64,000 bases of DNA from Channallabes apus (taxonomy: Eukaryota; Chordata; Actinopteri; Siluriformes; Clariidae), in contig CM060121.1 of NCBI GenBank assembly GCA_030522415.1, positions 8,723,976-8,787,975 on the forward strand, read 5' to 3'. This document shows, piece by piece, positions 44,884 to 60,084 of this stretch. Both the position numbers and the translations under genes were made by a program. Below the pieces are notes generated by a model, which saw nothing but the letters and a program-made list of their open reading frames with translations, searched no databases and had not been told where the DNA came from. Numbering within the stretch: the first letter of the stretch is position 1; the number at the start of each line of letters is the position of its first letter.

Positions 44884-45347
44884 ATGGTGATTTGGGAGGG
44901 GCTAAAGTGGAACACTTGAGAATGGTGATTTGGGAGGGGCTAAAGCAGAACAGGTGAGAATGGTGATTTGGGAGGGGCTAAAGCAGAACAGGTGAGAATA
45001 GTGATTTGGGAGGGGCTAAAGCGGAACACTTGAGAATGGTGATTTGGGAGGGGCTAAAGCATAACAGTTGACAATAGTGATTTGGGAGGGGCTAAAGCGG
45101 AACACTTGAGAATGGTGATTTGGGAGGGGCTAAAGCGGAACAGGTGAGAATAGTGATTTGGGAGGGGCTAACGCAGAACACTTGAGAATAGTGATTTGGG
45201 AGGGGCTAAAGCAGAACACTTGAGAATGGTGATTTGGGAGGGGCTAAAGCATAACAGTTGACAATAGTGATTTGGGAGGGGCTAAAGCGGAACACTTGAG
45301 AATGGTGATTTGGGAGGGGCTAAAGCAGAACAGGTGAGAATGGTGAT

Positions 45348-46292
45348 TAGGGCTGCAACAACTAATCGATAAAATCGATAATTATCGATAATGAAATTCG
45401 TTGTCAACGAATGCCGTTATCGATTAGTTGGGCTGCTCACGTTATTGAGGCGCGCGACCACAAGATGCACAAATACACACACACAGATACACAGTCGCTC
45501 GCACAATGGAGTTTACACAAGCGTTTGCAGGAAAAAGCGCGCGCTCCAAGTCCTCCAAGGTATGGGAGTAATTTACATTAAACACCTCTTATCGGGCGTT
45601 AAAATCGAGCCTGTTTTCTGCCGTTCGTAGTGTCCGGTGAGCGCGGATGAAGCGCCGAGGGTTTTCTGTACATGTGGGAGCCCCTAGCGACGGGGAGGAA
45701 TTGGCCACGACTAAAAAAAAAAAGGAGTGAGTGAGAGAGTTCACACGGGCTTTGGTGACGTGCGTATGTCCGGCTGCGCGGTTATACGGGGTAAAAAGAA
45801 AAAAAACGTTGCATGCAGCTTTTTCTTGATGTTCAAATCCCAACGAACGCAAGGAAAACACTTCTAGTGCGTTTTCTTCACGTTCAGTTTACACCTCGGA
45901 GGACCGGATATATCCCATGATCCTACACGCTATACACAGGGAAAATGCGGGAAAAGGGCAAAATAAACAGAGTGAACCCAGTAGCGGCCATTTTTTTCTC
46001 TCCCTACGTCGCCGTATTACGAGAATGTCTAGTATAGCAAAATTGTCTATTTATATAAAAAATATATTTTTTTAATTTATTGAGACAACAACAAAAAAGG
46101 ATAAAATACCCGAGAGGATCGAAATAATGTATAAACCGTGACAAGGATGTAGCAAGAGACACTTTGATTAAAAATAATATCATAATAATCTAGAAGTCTA
46201 TTATTCTTCTTATTAAGTTGAATTAATTTAAGAGAATTTAAAATTGAGGTCATTCTTAACAACTGAATATGTCTGTATTTTTTAAACTACTG

Positions 46293-46331
<39 letters not shown>

Positions 46332-46643
46332 ATATGTATATATAAACACACACACATATACCGTATCAACACTGTTAACTTGCCATCTGCAATTATTGTT
46401 AAAAAAGAATGTTGATTTACATAAACTAAGGTTTAAATGTCAAAATTAAAGATCATTATACTCTATGTGGCTATTGCATTTTTTAAAGTTTACTTTTATA
46501 CATAAATAATACCCTGATTTATGGTTTTATATTGTTAAGCAAAACAGCAAATTAAAGCGGTCACTTTATCCGATTAATCGATTAATCGAAAAAGAAATCG
46601 ACCAACTAATCGATTATCAAAATAATCGTTAGTTGCAGCCCTA
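45348..46643. mobile_element. hAT-type non-autonomous element, copy 2
   Basis: 1296 bp, nearly identical to copy 1 including the flanking ATGGTGAT. Differences: ACGTT instead of CCGTT near 45805, and a shorter (TG)12(TATG)4 tract. Followed by spacer type B (13 units). Confidence 0.95.
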
Positions 46644-47145
46644 ATGGTGATTTGGGAGGGGCTAAAGTGGAACACTTGAGAATGGTGATTTGGGAGGGGC
46701 TAAAGCAGAACAGGTGAGAATGGTGATTTGGGAGGGGCTAAAGCAGAACAGGTGAGAATAGTGATTTGGGAGGGGCTAAAGCGGAACACTTGAGAATGGT
46801 GATTTGGGAGGGGCTAAAGCATAACAGTTGACAATAGTGATTTGGGAGGGGCTAAAGCGGAACACTTGAGAATGGTGATTTGGGAGGGGCTAAAGCGGAA
46901 CAGGTGAGAATAGTGATTTGGGAGGGGCTAAAGTGGAACAGTTGAGAATGGTGATTTGGGAGGGGCTAAAGCAGAACAGGTGAGAATAGTGATTTGGGAG
47001 GGGCTAAAGTGGAACACTTGAGAATGGTGATTTGGGAGGGGCTAAAGCAGAACAGGTGAGAATAGTGATTTGGGAGGGGCTAAAGCGGAACACTTCAGAA
47101 TGGTGATTTGGGAGGGGCTAAAGCAGAACAGGTGAGAATGGTGAT

Positions 47146-48085
47146 TAGGGCTGCAACAACTAATCGATAAAATCGATAATTATCGATAATGAAATTCGTT
47201 GTCAACGAATGCCGTTATCGATTAGTTGGGCTGCTCACGTTATTGAGGCGCGCGACCACAAGATGCACAAATACACACACACAGATACACAGTCGCTCGC
47301 ACAATGGAGTTTACACAAGCGTTTGCAGGAAAAAGCGCGCGCTCCAAGTCCTCCAAGGTATGGGAGTAATTTACATTAAACACCTCTTATCGGGCGTTAA
47401 AATCGAGCCTGTTTTCTGCCGTTCGTAGTGTCCGGTGAGCGCGGATGAAGCGCCGAGGGTTTTCTGTACATGTGGGAGCCCCTAGCGACGGGGAGGAATT
47501 GGCCACGACTAAAAAAAAAAAGGAGTGAGTGAGAGAGTTCACACGGGCTTTGGTGACGTGCGTATGTCCGGCTGCGCGGTTATACGGGGTAAAAAGAAAA
47601 AAACCGTTGCATGCAGCTTTTTCTTGATGTTCAAATCCCAACGAACGCAAGGAAAACACTTCTAGTGCGTTTTCTTCACGTTCAGTTTACACCTCGGAGG
47701 ACCGGATATATCCCATGATCCTACACGCTATACACAGGGAAAATGCGGGAAAAGGGCAAAATAAACAGAGTGAACCCAGTAGCGGCCATTTTTTTCTCTC
47801 CCTACGTCGCCGTATTACGAGAATGTCTAGTATAGCAAAATTGTCTATTTATATAAAAAATATATTTTTTTAATTTATTGAGACAACAACAAAAAAGGAT
47901 AAAATACCCGAGAGGATCGAAATAATGTATAAACCGTGACAAGGATGTAGCAAGAGACACTTTGATTAAAAATAATATCATAATAATCTAGAAGTCTATT
48001 ATTCTTCTTATTAAGTTGAATTAATTTAAGAGAATTTAAAATTGAGGTCATTCTTAACAACTGAATATGTCTGTATTTTTTAAAC

Positions 48086-48133
<48 letters not shown>

Positions 48134-48449
48134 ATGTATATGTATATATAAACACACACACATATACCGTATCAACACTGTTAACTTGCCATCTGCAATT
48201 ATTGTTAAAAAAGAATGTTGATTTACATAAACTAAGGTTTAAATGTCAAAATTAAAGATCATTATACTCTATGTGGCTATTGCATTTTTTAAAGTTTACT
48301 TTTATACATAAATAATACCCTGATTTATGGTTTTATATTGTTAAGCAAAACAGCAAATTAAAGCGGTCACTTTATCCGATTAATCGATTAATCGAAAAAG
48401 AAATCGACCAACTAATCGATTATCAAAATAATCGTTAGTTGCAGCCCTA
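47146..48449. mobile_element. hAT-type non-autonomous element, copy 3
   Basis: 1304 bp. Shares CCGTT with copy 1; tract is (TG)14(TATG)5. Followed by spacer type A, one unit longer than the spacer after copy 1. Confidence 0.95.
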
Positions 48450-48951
48450 ATGGTGATTTGGGAGGGGCTAAAGTGGAACACTTGAGAATGGTGATTTGGG
48501 AGGGGCTAAAGCAGAACAGGTGAGAATGGTGATTTGGGAGGGGCTAAAGCAGAACAGGTGAGAATAGTGATTTGGGAGGGGCTAAAGCGGAACACTTGAG
48601 AATGGTGATTTGGGAGGGGCTAAAGCATAACAGTTGACAATAGTGATTTGGGAGGGGCTAAAGCGGAACACTTGAGAATGGTGATTTGGGAGGGGCTAAA
48701 GCGGAACAGGTGAGAATAGTGATTTGGGAGGGGCTAACGCAGAACACTTGAGAATAGTGATTTGGGAGGGGCTAAAGCAGAACACTTGAGAATGGTGATT
48801 TGGGAGGGGCTAAAGCATAACAGTTGACAATAGTGATTTGGGAGGGGCTAAAGCGGAACACTTGAGAATGGTGATTTGGGAGGGGCTAAAGCGGAACACT
48901 TGAGAATGGTGATTTGGGAGGGGCTAAAGCAGAACAGGTGAGAATGGTGAT

Positions 48952-49891
48952 TAGGGCTGCAACAACTAATCGATAAAATCGATAATTATCGATAATGAAA
49001 TTCGTTGTCAACGAATGCCGTTATCGATTAGTTGGGCTGCTCACGTTATTGAGGCGCGCGACCACAAGATGCACAAATACACACACACAGATACACAGTC
49101 GCTCGCACAATGGAGTTTACACAAGCGTTTGCAGGAAAAAGCGCGCGCTCCAAGTCCTCCAAGGTATGGGAGTAATTTACATTAAACACCTCTTATCGGG
49201 CGTTAAAATCGAGCCTGTTTTCTGCCGTTCGTAGTGTCCGGTGAGCGCGGATGAAGCGCCGAGGGTTTTCTGTACATGTGGGAGCCCCTAGCGACGGGGA
49301 GGAATTGGCCACGACTAAAAAAAAAAAGGAGTGAGTGAGAGAGTTCACACGGGCTTTGGTGACGTGCGTATGTCCGGCTGCGCGGTTATACGGGGTAAAA
49401 AGAAAAAAAACGTTGCATGCAGCTTTTTCTTGATGTTCAAATCCCAACGAACGCAAGGAAAACACTTCTAGTGCGTTTTCTTCACGTTCAGTTTACACCT
49501 CGGAGGACCGGATATATCCCATGATCCTACACGCTATACACAGGGAAAATGCGGGAAAAGGGCAAAATAAACAGAGTGAACCCAGTAGCGGCCATTTTTT
49601 TCTCTCCCTACGTCGCCGTATTACGAGAATGTCTAGTATAGCAAAATTGTCTATTTATATAAAAAATATATTTTTTTAATTTATTGAGACAACAACAAAA
49701 AAGGATAAAATACCCGAGAGGATCGAAATAATGTATAAACCGTGACAAGGATGTAGCAAGAGACACTTTGATTAAAAATAATATCATAATAATCTAGAAG
49801 TCTATTATTCTTCTTATTAAGTTGAATTAATTTAAGAGAATTTAAAATTGAGGTCATTCTTAACAACTGAATATGTCTGTATTTTTTAAAC

Positions 49892-49939
<48 letters not shown>

Positions 49940-50255
49940 ATGTATATGTATATATAAACACACACACATATACCGTATCAACACTGTTAACTTGCCATCT
50001 GCAATTATTGTTAAAAAAGAATGTTGATTTACATAAACTAAGGTTTAAATGTCAAAATTAAAGATCATTATACTCTATGTGGCTATTGCATTTTTTAAAG
50101 TTTACTTTTATACATAAATAATACCCTGATTTATGGTTTTATATTGTTAAGCAAAACAGCAAATTAAAGCGGTCACTTTATCCGATTAATCGATTAATCG
50201 AAAAAGAAATCGACCAACTAATCGATTATCAAAATAATCGTTAGTTGCAGCCCTA
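48952..50255. mobile_element. hAT-type non-autonomous element, copy 4
   Basis: 1304 bp. Shares ACGTT with copy 2 and the (TG)14(TATG)5 tract with copy 3. The minisatellite after it begins with the same order of variants as spacer B after copy 2. Confidence 0.95.
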
Positions 50256-53200
50256 ATGGTGATTTGGGAGGGGCTAAAGTGGAACACTTGAGAATGGTGA
50301 TTTGGGAGGGGCTAAAGCAGAACAGGTGAGAATGGTGATTTGGGAGGGGCTAAAGCAGAACAGGTGAGAATAGTGATTTGGGAGGGGCTAAAGCGGAACA
50401 CTTGAGAATGGTGATTTGGGAGGGGCTAAAGCATAACAGTTGACAATAGTGATTTGGGAGGGGCTAAAGCGGAACACTTGAGAATGGTGATTTGGGAGGG
50501 GCTAAAGCGGAACAGGTGAGAATAGTGATTTGGGAGGGGCTAAAGTGGAACAGTTGAGAATGGTGATTTGGGAGGGGCTAAAGCAGAACAGGTGAGAATA
50601 GTGATTTGGGAGGGGCTAAAGTGGAACACTTGAGAATGGTGATTTGGGAGGGGCTAAAGCAGAACAGGTGAGAATAGTGATTTGGGAGGGGCTAAAGCGG
50701 AACACTTCAGAATGGTGATTTGGGAGGGGCTAAAGCATAACAGTTGACAATAGTGATTTGGGAGGGGCTAAAGTGGAACACTTGAGAATGGTGATTTGGG
50801 AGGGGCTAAAGCGGAACACTTGAGAATGGTGATTTGGGAGGGGCTAAAGCAGAAGAGGTGAGAATGGTGATTTGGGAGGGGCTAAAGTGGAACACTTGAG
50901 GATGGTGATTTGGGAGGGGCTAAAGCAGAACAGGTGAGAATAGTGATTTGGGAGGGGCTAAAGCGGAACACTTGAGAATGGTGATTTGGGAGGGGCTAAA
51001 GCATAACAGTTGACAATAATGATTTGGGAGGGGCTAAAGCGGAACACTTGAGAATGGTGATTTGGGAGGGGCTAAAGCAGAACAGGTGAGAATGGTGATT
51101 TGGGAGGGGCTAAAGCGGAACAGTTGAGAATGGTGATTTGGGAGGGGCTAAAGCGGAACACTTGATAATAGTGATTTGGGAGGGGCTACAGCGGAACACT
51201 TGAGAATTGTGATTTGGGAGGGGCTAAAGCAGAACAGTTGAGAATGGTGATTGGGGAGGGGCTAAAGCGGAACAGTTGATAATAGTGATTTGGGAGGGGC
51301 TAAAGCGAGGGCTAATAGTGAGGGGCTAAAGCAGAACAGTTGATAATAGTGATCTGGGAGGGGCTAAAGCAGAACAGGTGAGAATGGTGATTTGGGAGGG
51401 GCTAAAGCAGAACAGGTGAGAATAGTGATTTGGGAGGGGCTAAAGTGGAACACTTGAGAATGGTGATTTGGGAGGGGCTAAAGCGGAAGAGGTGAGAATA
51501 GTGATTTGGGAGGGGCTAAAGCGGAACACTTGAGAATGGTGATTTGGGAGGGGCTAAAGCATAACAGTTGACAATAGTGATTTGGGAGGGGCTAAAGCGG
51601 AACACTTGAGAATGGTGATTTGGGAGGGGCTAAAGCGGAACACTTGAGAATGGTGATTTGGGAGGGGCTAAAGCAGAACAGGTGAGAATGGTGATTTGGG
51701 AGGGGCTAAAGCGGAACAGTTGAGAATGGTGATTTGGGAGGGGCTAAAGCGGAACACTTGATAATAGTGATTTGGGACGGGCTACAGCAGAACACTTGAG
51801 AATTGTGATTTGGGAGGGGCTAAAGCAGAACAGTTGAGAATGGTGATTGGGGAGGGGCTAAAGCGGAACAGTTGATAATAGTGATTTGGGAGGGGCTAAA
51901 GCGAGGGCTAATAGTGAGGGGCTAAAGCAGAACACTTGAGAATGGTGATTTGGGAGGGGCTAAAGCATAACAGTTGACAATAGTGATTTGGGAGGGGCTA
52001 AAGCGGAACACTTGATAATAGTGATTTGGGAGGGGCTAAAGCGGGACACTTGAGAATGGTGATTTGGGAGGGGCTAAAGCAGAACAGGTGAGAATGGTGA
52101 TTTGGGAGGGGCTAAAGCAGAACACTTGATAATAGTGATTTGGGAGGGGCTAAAGCGGAACACTTGATAATAGTGATTTGGGAGGGGCTAAAGCGGAACA
52201 GTTGAGAATGGTGATTGGGGGAGGGGCTAACGCGGAACAGTTGATAATAGTGATTTGGGAGGGGCTAAAGCGGAACAGTTGATAATATTGATTTGGGAGG
52301 GGCTAAAGCGGAACAGTTGAGAATGGTGATTGGGGGAGGGGCTAAAGCAGAACAGGTAAGAATAGTGATTTGGGAGGGGCTAAAGCAGAACAGGTGAAAA
52401 TAGTGATTGGGGAGGGGCTAAAGCAGAACAGGTAAGAATAGTGATTGGGGAGGGGCTAAAGCAGAACAGGTAAGAATAGTGATTTGGGAGGGGCTAAAGC
52501 AGAACAGGTGAAAATAGTAATTGGGGAGGGGCTAAAGCGGAACAGTTGAGAATAGTGATTGGGGCGGGGCTAAAGCAGAACAGGTAAGAATAGTGATTGG
52601 GGAGGGGCTAAAGCAGAACAGGTGAAAATAGTAATTGGGGAGGGACTAAAGCAGAACACTTGATAATAGTGATTTGGGAGGGGCTAAAGCGGAACAGTTG
52701 ATAATAGTGATTTGGGAGGGGCTAAAGCGGAACATTTGAGAATGGTGATTTGGGAGGGGCTAAAGCGGAACACTTGAGAATGGTGATTTGGGAGGGGCTA
52801 AAGCAGAACACTTGATAATAGTGATTTGGGAGGGGCTAAAGCGGAACAGTTGATAATATTGATTTGGAAGGGGCTAAAGCGGAACAGTTGAGAATGGTGA
52901 TTGGGGGAGGGGCTAAAGCAGAACAGGTAAGAATAGTGATTTGGGAGGGGCTAAAGCAGAACAGGTAAGAATAGTGATTTGGGAGGGGCTAAAGCAGAAC
53001 AGGTGAATGTAGTGATTGGGGAGGGGCTAAAGCAGAACAGGTAAGAATAGTGATTGGGGAGGGGCTAAAGCAGAACAGGTAAGAATAGTGATTGGGGAGG
53101 GGCTAAAGCAGAACAGGTGAAAATAGTAATTGGGGAGGGGCTAAAGCTGAACAGTTGAGAATAGTGATTGGGGAGGGGCTAAAGCAGAACAGGTAAGAAT

Positions 53201-55277
53201 TGTGATTTGGGAGGGGCTAAAGCAGAACAGTTGAGAATGGTGATTGGGGAGGGGCTAAAGCAGAACAGTTGATAATAGTGATTTGGGAGGGGCTAAAGCG
53301 AGGGCTAATAGTGAGGGGATAAACAGAACAGTTGATAATAGTGATCTGGGAGGGGCTAAAGCAGAACAGTTGAGAATGGTGATTGGGGAGGGGCTAAAGC
53401 GGAACACTTGAGAATGGTGATTTGGGACGGGCTAAAGCAGAACAGGTGAGAATGGTGATTTGGGAGGGGCTAAAGCAGAACACTTGAGAATGGTGATTTG
53501 GGAGGGGCTAAAGCGGGACACTTGAGAATGGTGATTTGGGAGGGGCTAAAGCGGGTCACTTGAGAATGGTGATTTGGGAGGGGCTAAAGCAGAACAGGTG
53601 AGAATGGTGATTTGGGAGGGGCTAAAGCAGAACACTTGATAATAGTGATTTGGGAGGGGCTAAAGCGGAACACTTGATAATAGTGATTTGGGAGGGGCTA
53701 AAGCGGAACAGTTGAGAATGGTGATTGGGGGAGGGGCTAACGCGGAACAGTTGATAATAGTGATTTGGGAGGGGCTAAAGCGGATCAGGTAAGAATAGTG
53801 ATTTGGGAGGGGCTAAAGCAGAACAGGTAAGAATAGTGATTTGGGAGGGGCTAAAGCAGAACAGGTAAGAATAGTGATTTGGGAGGGGCTAAAGCAGAAC
53901 AGGTGAAAATAGTAATTGGGGAGGGGCTAAAGCGGAACAGTTGAGAATAGTGATTGGGGCGGGGCTAAAGCAGAACAGGTAAGAATAGTGATTGGGGAGG
54001 GGCTAAAGCAGAACAGGTGAAAATAGTAATTGGGGAGGGGCTAAAGCAGAACACTTGATAATAGTGATTTGGGAGGGGCTAAAGCGGAACAGTTGATAAT
54101 AGTGATTTGGGAGGGGCTAAAGCGGAACATTTGAGAATGGTGATTTGGGAGGGGCTAAAGCGGAACACTTGAGAATGGTGATTTGGGAGGGGCTAAAGCA
54201 GAACACTTGATAATAGTGATTTGCCAGGGGCTAAAGCGGAACAGTTGATAATAGTGATTTGGGAGGGGCTAAAGCGAGGGCTAATAGTGAGGGGCTAAAG
54301 CAGAACAGTTGATAATAGTGATCTGGGAGGGGCTAAAGCAGAACAGGTAAGAATAGTGATTTGGGAGGGGCTAAAGCAGAACAGGTAAGAATAGTGATTT
54401 GGGAGGGGCTAAAGCAGAACAGGTGAATATAGTGATTGGGGAGGGGCTAAAGCAGAACCGGTAAGAATAGTGATTGGGGAGGGGCTAAAGCAGAACAGGT
54501 GAAAATAGTAATTGGGGAGGGGCTAAAGCTGAACAGTTGAGAATAGTGATTGGGGAGGGGCTAAAGCAGAACAGGTAAGAATAGTGATTGGGGAGGGGCT
54601 AAAGCAGAACAGGTGAAAATAGTAATTGGGGATGGGCTAAAGCTGACAGTTGAGAATAGTAAGTGGGGAGGGGCTAAACTTGCCGTTTGACTTGCACAGC
54701 ACTATTATTCGATGTGAAATCAACCCAAGCGTGCAATTCTGTAATGTTATCTGCCGTGTTAATCAGTGTGACACAAATGTACAGAAGTGAGATTACTGCA
54801 CTATTCTGGGAAAGCCATAGTTTATCTAGGTCACTGAACATGAACACACATTTATGCACTTAAGCATCAGTTAGAGACACAGAATGTGTAATACACAGTA
54901 GTTATTTCGCACAGCATACACACCACATACTGGTCTTATGATACACACAGGAGGTGGACGAACCAAAGAATGAATAACAGGTTTTCACAGCAAATCATCA
55001 AAATCAGCCGGACAAAGAAAACATGGCACCAGTACTTCATAATAAATAAAACAACTGCAGTATTTAATAAAAAAAATATTTTTGCTTTTAGCACAGTGTG
55101 TTTTCTAAATTGATGACCATCATCTAGGTATGTGATTATGAAGCATAATAGCATGTTTATACAGGATATGCAAATAAGGGTGGATATAATGATCTAATTA
55201 CACAAGGCAGGACATCATAGGATGCATAAAATCATCACACATGCTTGATCATCAGCAATCCACTGTGGACATAATGA

Positions 55278-57810
<2,533 letters not shown>

Positions 57811-57812
57811 TA

Positions 57813-58286
57813 TTCATTCAAGTCAGGTCTGAACTTTTGGGTGTGCAGAGTAACTGATAGTAAAAATGACCTTTATTTTTCCGATATAATTGCTACACTA
57901 ATGCGTGTATCCCATCTGAAATGCCATGCTGGTCACCCACAAACTCCTTTACTAGCCCTAACATATGGAAATGCCTTTTAGCATGGTCAGAACTGTACAG
58001 GGATGTGGCACTAACTCCCAGTCGAGCAAGTGGTGTATCCAGTTCCTGCATAGATGTGTCTCTTGTTGTCCACAAGTTATTGATCCTTTTTTAAGGAACA
58101 GGCATTCTACTTGCTCTGGGCTCAGAGTCACCTCAGCCGGGATCATCATTCACTGGCCTTCTTTCAAACATTTGCACCATTCAAATATTTTATGTCTCAC
58201 CGTACTCTGCTTGAAGTCTGCTGTGAATGTCAATCAGTTTTACGCCATCATTCACATGAAATTCCAAGCTTGACTTGAACGACACT
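57813..58286. mobile_element. mariner-type MITE, copy 4
   Basis: TTCAAGTCAGGTCTGAAC at the left and CCAAGCTTGACTTGAACGAC at the right, with interior text (CTACACTAATGCGTGTATCC) shared with the copies at 8373, 12690 and 19174. The most eroded copy besides copy 1. Confidence 0.6.
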
Positions 58287-58429
58287 CATATGATGTCCTA
58301 ATATGTTTTTTTTCTTAAAATTGACATGCACAGAAATTATGTGCACCAAACATCTGTCAGAGAAAGAATAAGACAAATGGTGGTTGAAACCCCAGAATGC
58401 ATTGGAAAGGTGTTGAGCTGGTGGATGAA

Positions 58430-59380
58430 CGCATCAAGAAATTTTGTGAAACTTTGAGTGCTCCAGTGCAGATAGTTCTTAAAGCCAGTATCCTTCCAGT
58501 CACCTGGTTGAGGCTCTCTATTTGTCCATTTGACTGGGGGCGAAAGCCTCAGGACAGGCCGACATTTATGCTATGCCTGTTGAAAAAAGCCTGCCAGACA
58601 GAAGAGCTGATTTGAAAAACTGTCAGAAAGAGTGTCCTTGTGGAGACCAGGCAATTTCACCATCTCTTTAAATAATACCGTGGCTGTTTCCTCTCTCCAC
58701 CCTGTTCTCATCTTGGATGACAATAACACACAGTTTGTAAAGTTACCCTTTCTCTGAATTGACCTACAGGTTTTTTTCGACCAGTCTTTTTTGAATTGCT
58801 TATACTAGGCTCTTCTTTGAAATTGTTTTCTCTTTGAGATCAAGGTGTCATCAGTGTAAATGATCTCACAGGAGGACATCATTTATAAAAGGCAGAAAAC
58901 AGATGGAGCTATTACAAGACCGCAATGCATAACTACAGTAGATAGTCAATTGTGATAAATCTTCCACTCATCACCTGCTATTATGAGTTATATATCAGGC
59001 TGTAGGCACTCCATAGGTCGAGTTTGGTCCAAATCTTCCATTGAGCAGGTTAGATTTACATGTGTAATAACAGATTCCGATATTTGACTATGAGCACTGA
59101 GACCTTGGTACTTCCTCCATCCTTTTTTACACACACAAAAAAAAATATATTTTCAATGTCACAAGATGTGGATTTATGAGCTAGCCTAGAGCCATGGCTT
59201 CAAACATGCATTCTTCCATGGCATCGGTTTGTAGTAGGTATAGGGTATACGCTCGATGTCTGTGGGGACTCGTGCCTGCTAGGAAGTCGATTGCACAGTC
59301 CCAAGGTTGATATGATGGTAATTTTGATGCTTGTGATGTGATAAATATCTCTGTCTCCATGAGCATATAGGGTTAGGAAC
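58430..59380 (-). pseudogene. degraded Ty3/gypsy pol fragment
   Basis: The stretch GACTGGGGGCGAAAGCCTCA GGACAGGCC (58534-58562) and AAGCCTGCCAGACAGAAGAG, read in reverse, resemble the integrase region of fish gypsy elements. CATGCATTCTTCCATGGCAT and GTAGGTATAGGGTATACGCT further on look like RNase H/RT-side text. No frame survives. Confidence 0.4.
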
Positions 59381-60084
59381 GGTTAGGTGAGTTTTAGTAT
59401 GAGTATAGGAGTGTTTCATTATTAATTAAGCAATAACATTTATGAGTAGATAGTTGTCCATCAGATGACCTTCAGATACAATAGCTAATGTAAATTCTCA
59501 CTAGATCTACTTTGTCAATTGAAGCCTTCTGTAAAAAAAATAAAAATAAATAAATGAATAAATAAATGATTCTGGGACGGAATAAGGATGCATGTGCAAA
59601 GGTTGTTAATAACAAGAGACAGAATAAAAATAAAAATCAGCCCAGAATAGTGATCAAAATCAGACAGAGCACAGACAAATAAAGAACCCCATAAGATTCG
59701 AAGAGAAGTCAAAATTTCAGAGCAGTTAAAAGAAAACCAGGGATCAGATAGAGCATCAAACCAGAGCAGAACGTCAGAAAGCAAAAATGGCACAGAGGTA
59801 AGTAAAAAGGGTGGCATACAAAGATCTATCCAAGAGATACAAAGCTGAGAATTTACTTGTTTGTGTGCAAACTGTGAAGTTTCATGAATACTGAAAGTCC
59901 ACATGCTTTATATAACGGATCAACAGAAAATGAAAAATGTAATAAAAAAAAATTGGAGTTGGGTGTCCTCTGGCAGTCTGTAAGGAGAATATCTAGGCAG
60001 GATATTATAGTCAGTGAATAAGTCTATGAAATCCATTCATACAACAGTCCATCAATTTGATTGGTAGGTTTAATTGGTCAAAAC

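Larger units (their letters stand above)
43240..54677 (+). repeat. 38-bp minisatellite array in ca10 intron 2
   Basis: Consensus unit TGATTTGGGAGGGGCTAAAG CAGAACAGGTGAGAATAG (38 bp). With the four embedded 1.3 kb elements removed, about 6.2 kb remain, or roughly 160 units. The first units (43240-43340) are visibly degenerate, as at the edge of an array. Variants are chiefly in positions 21-34: CAG/CGG/TGG/CAT before AAC, then CAGGTG, CACTTG, CAGTTG or CAGGTA, and GAGAATAG/GAGAATGG/GATAATAG. A G-richer subtype (TTGGGGAGGGG) dominates 52.2-54.6 kb. Array-wide blocks of the same variant order repeat, showing amplification of multi-unit segments. Confidence 0.97.

Noticed and set aside
43621..49866. 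Three short open frames (about 79, 90 and 61 codons) repeated identically four times
   Set aside because: They recur only because the 1.3 kb element recurs. None resembles a known protein and they fall over terminal repeats and a SINE piece.
43240..54677. CRISPR-like look of a regular 38-bp repeat
   Set aside because: Units are head to tail with no unique spacers, in a vertebrate intron. It is a minisatellite.
43240..54677. G-quadruplex potential of GGGAGGGG runs
   Set aside because: Each unit has only two short G-runs and about 27 bp separates the pairs, too far for a stable intramolecular quadruplex by usual rules.
59515..59904. 129-codon hydrophobic open frame
   Set aside because: The reverse of AT-rich intron DNA; no family resemblance and no splice or promoter context.
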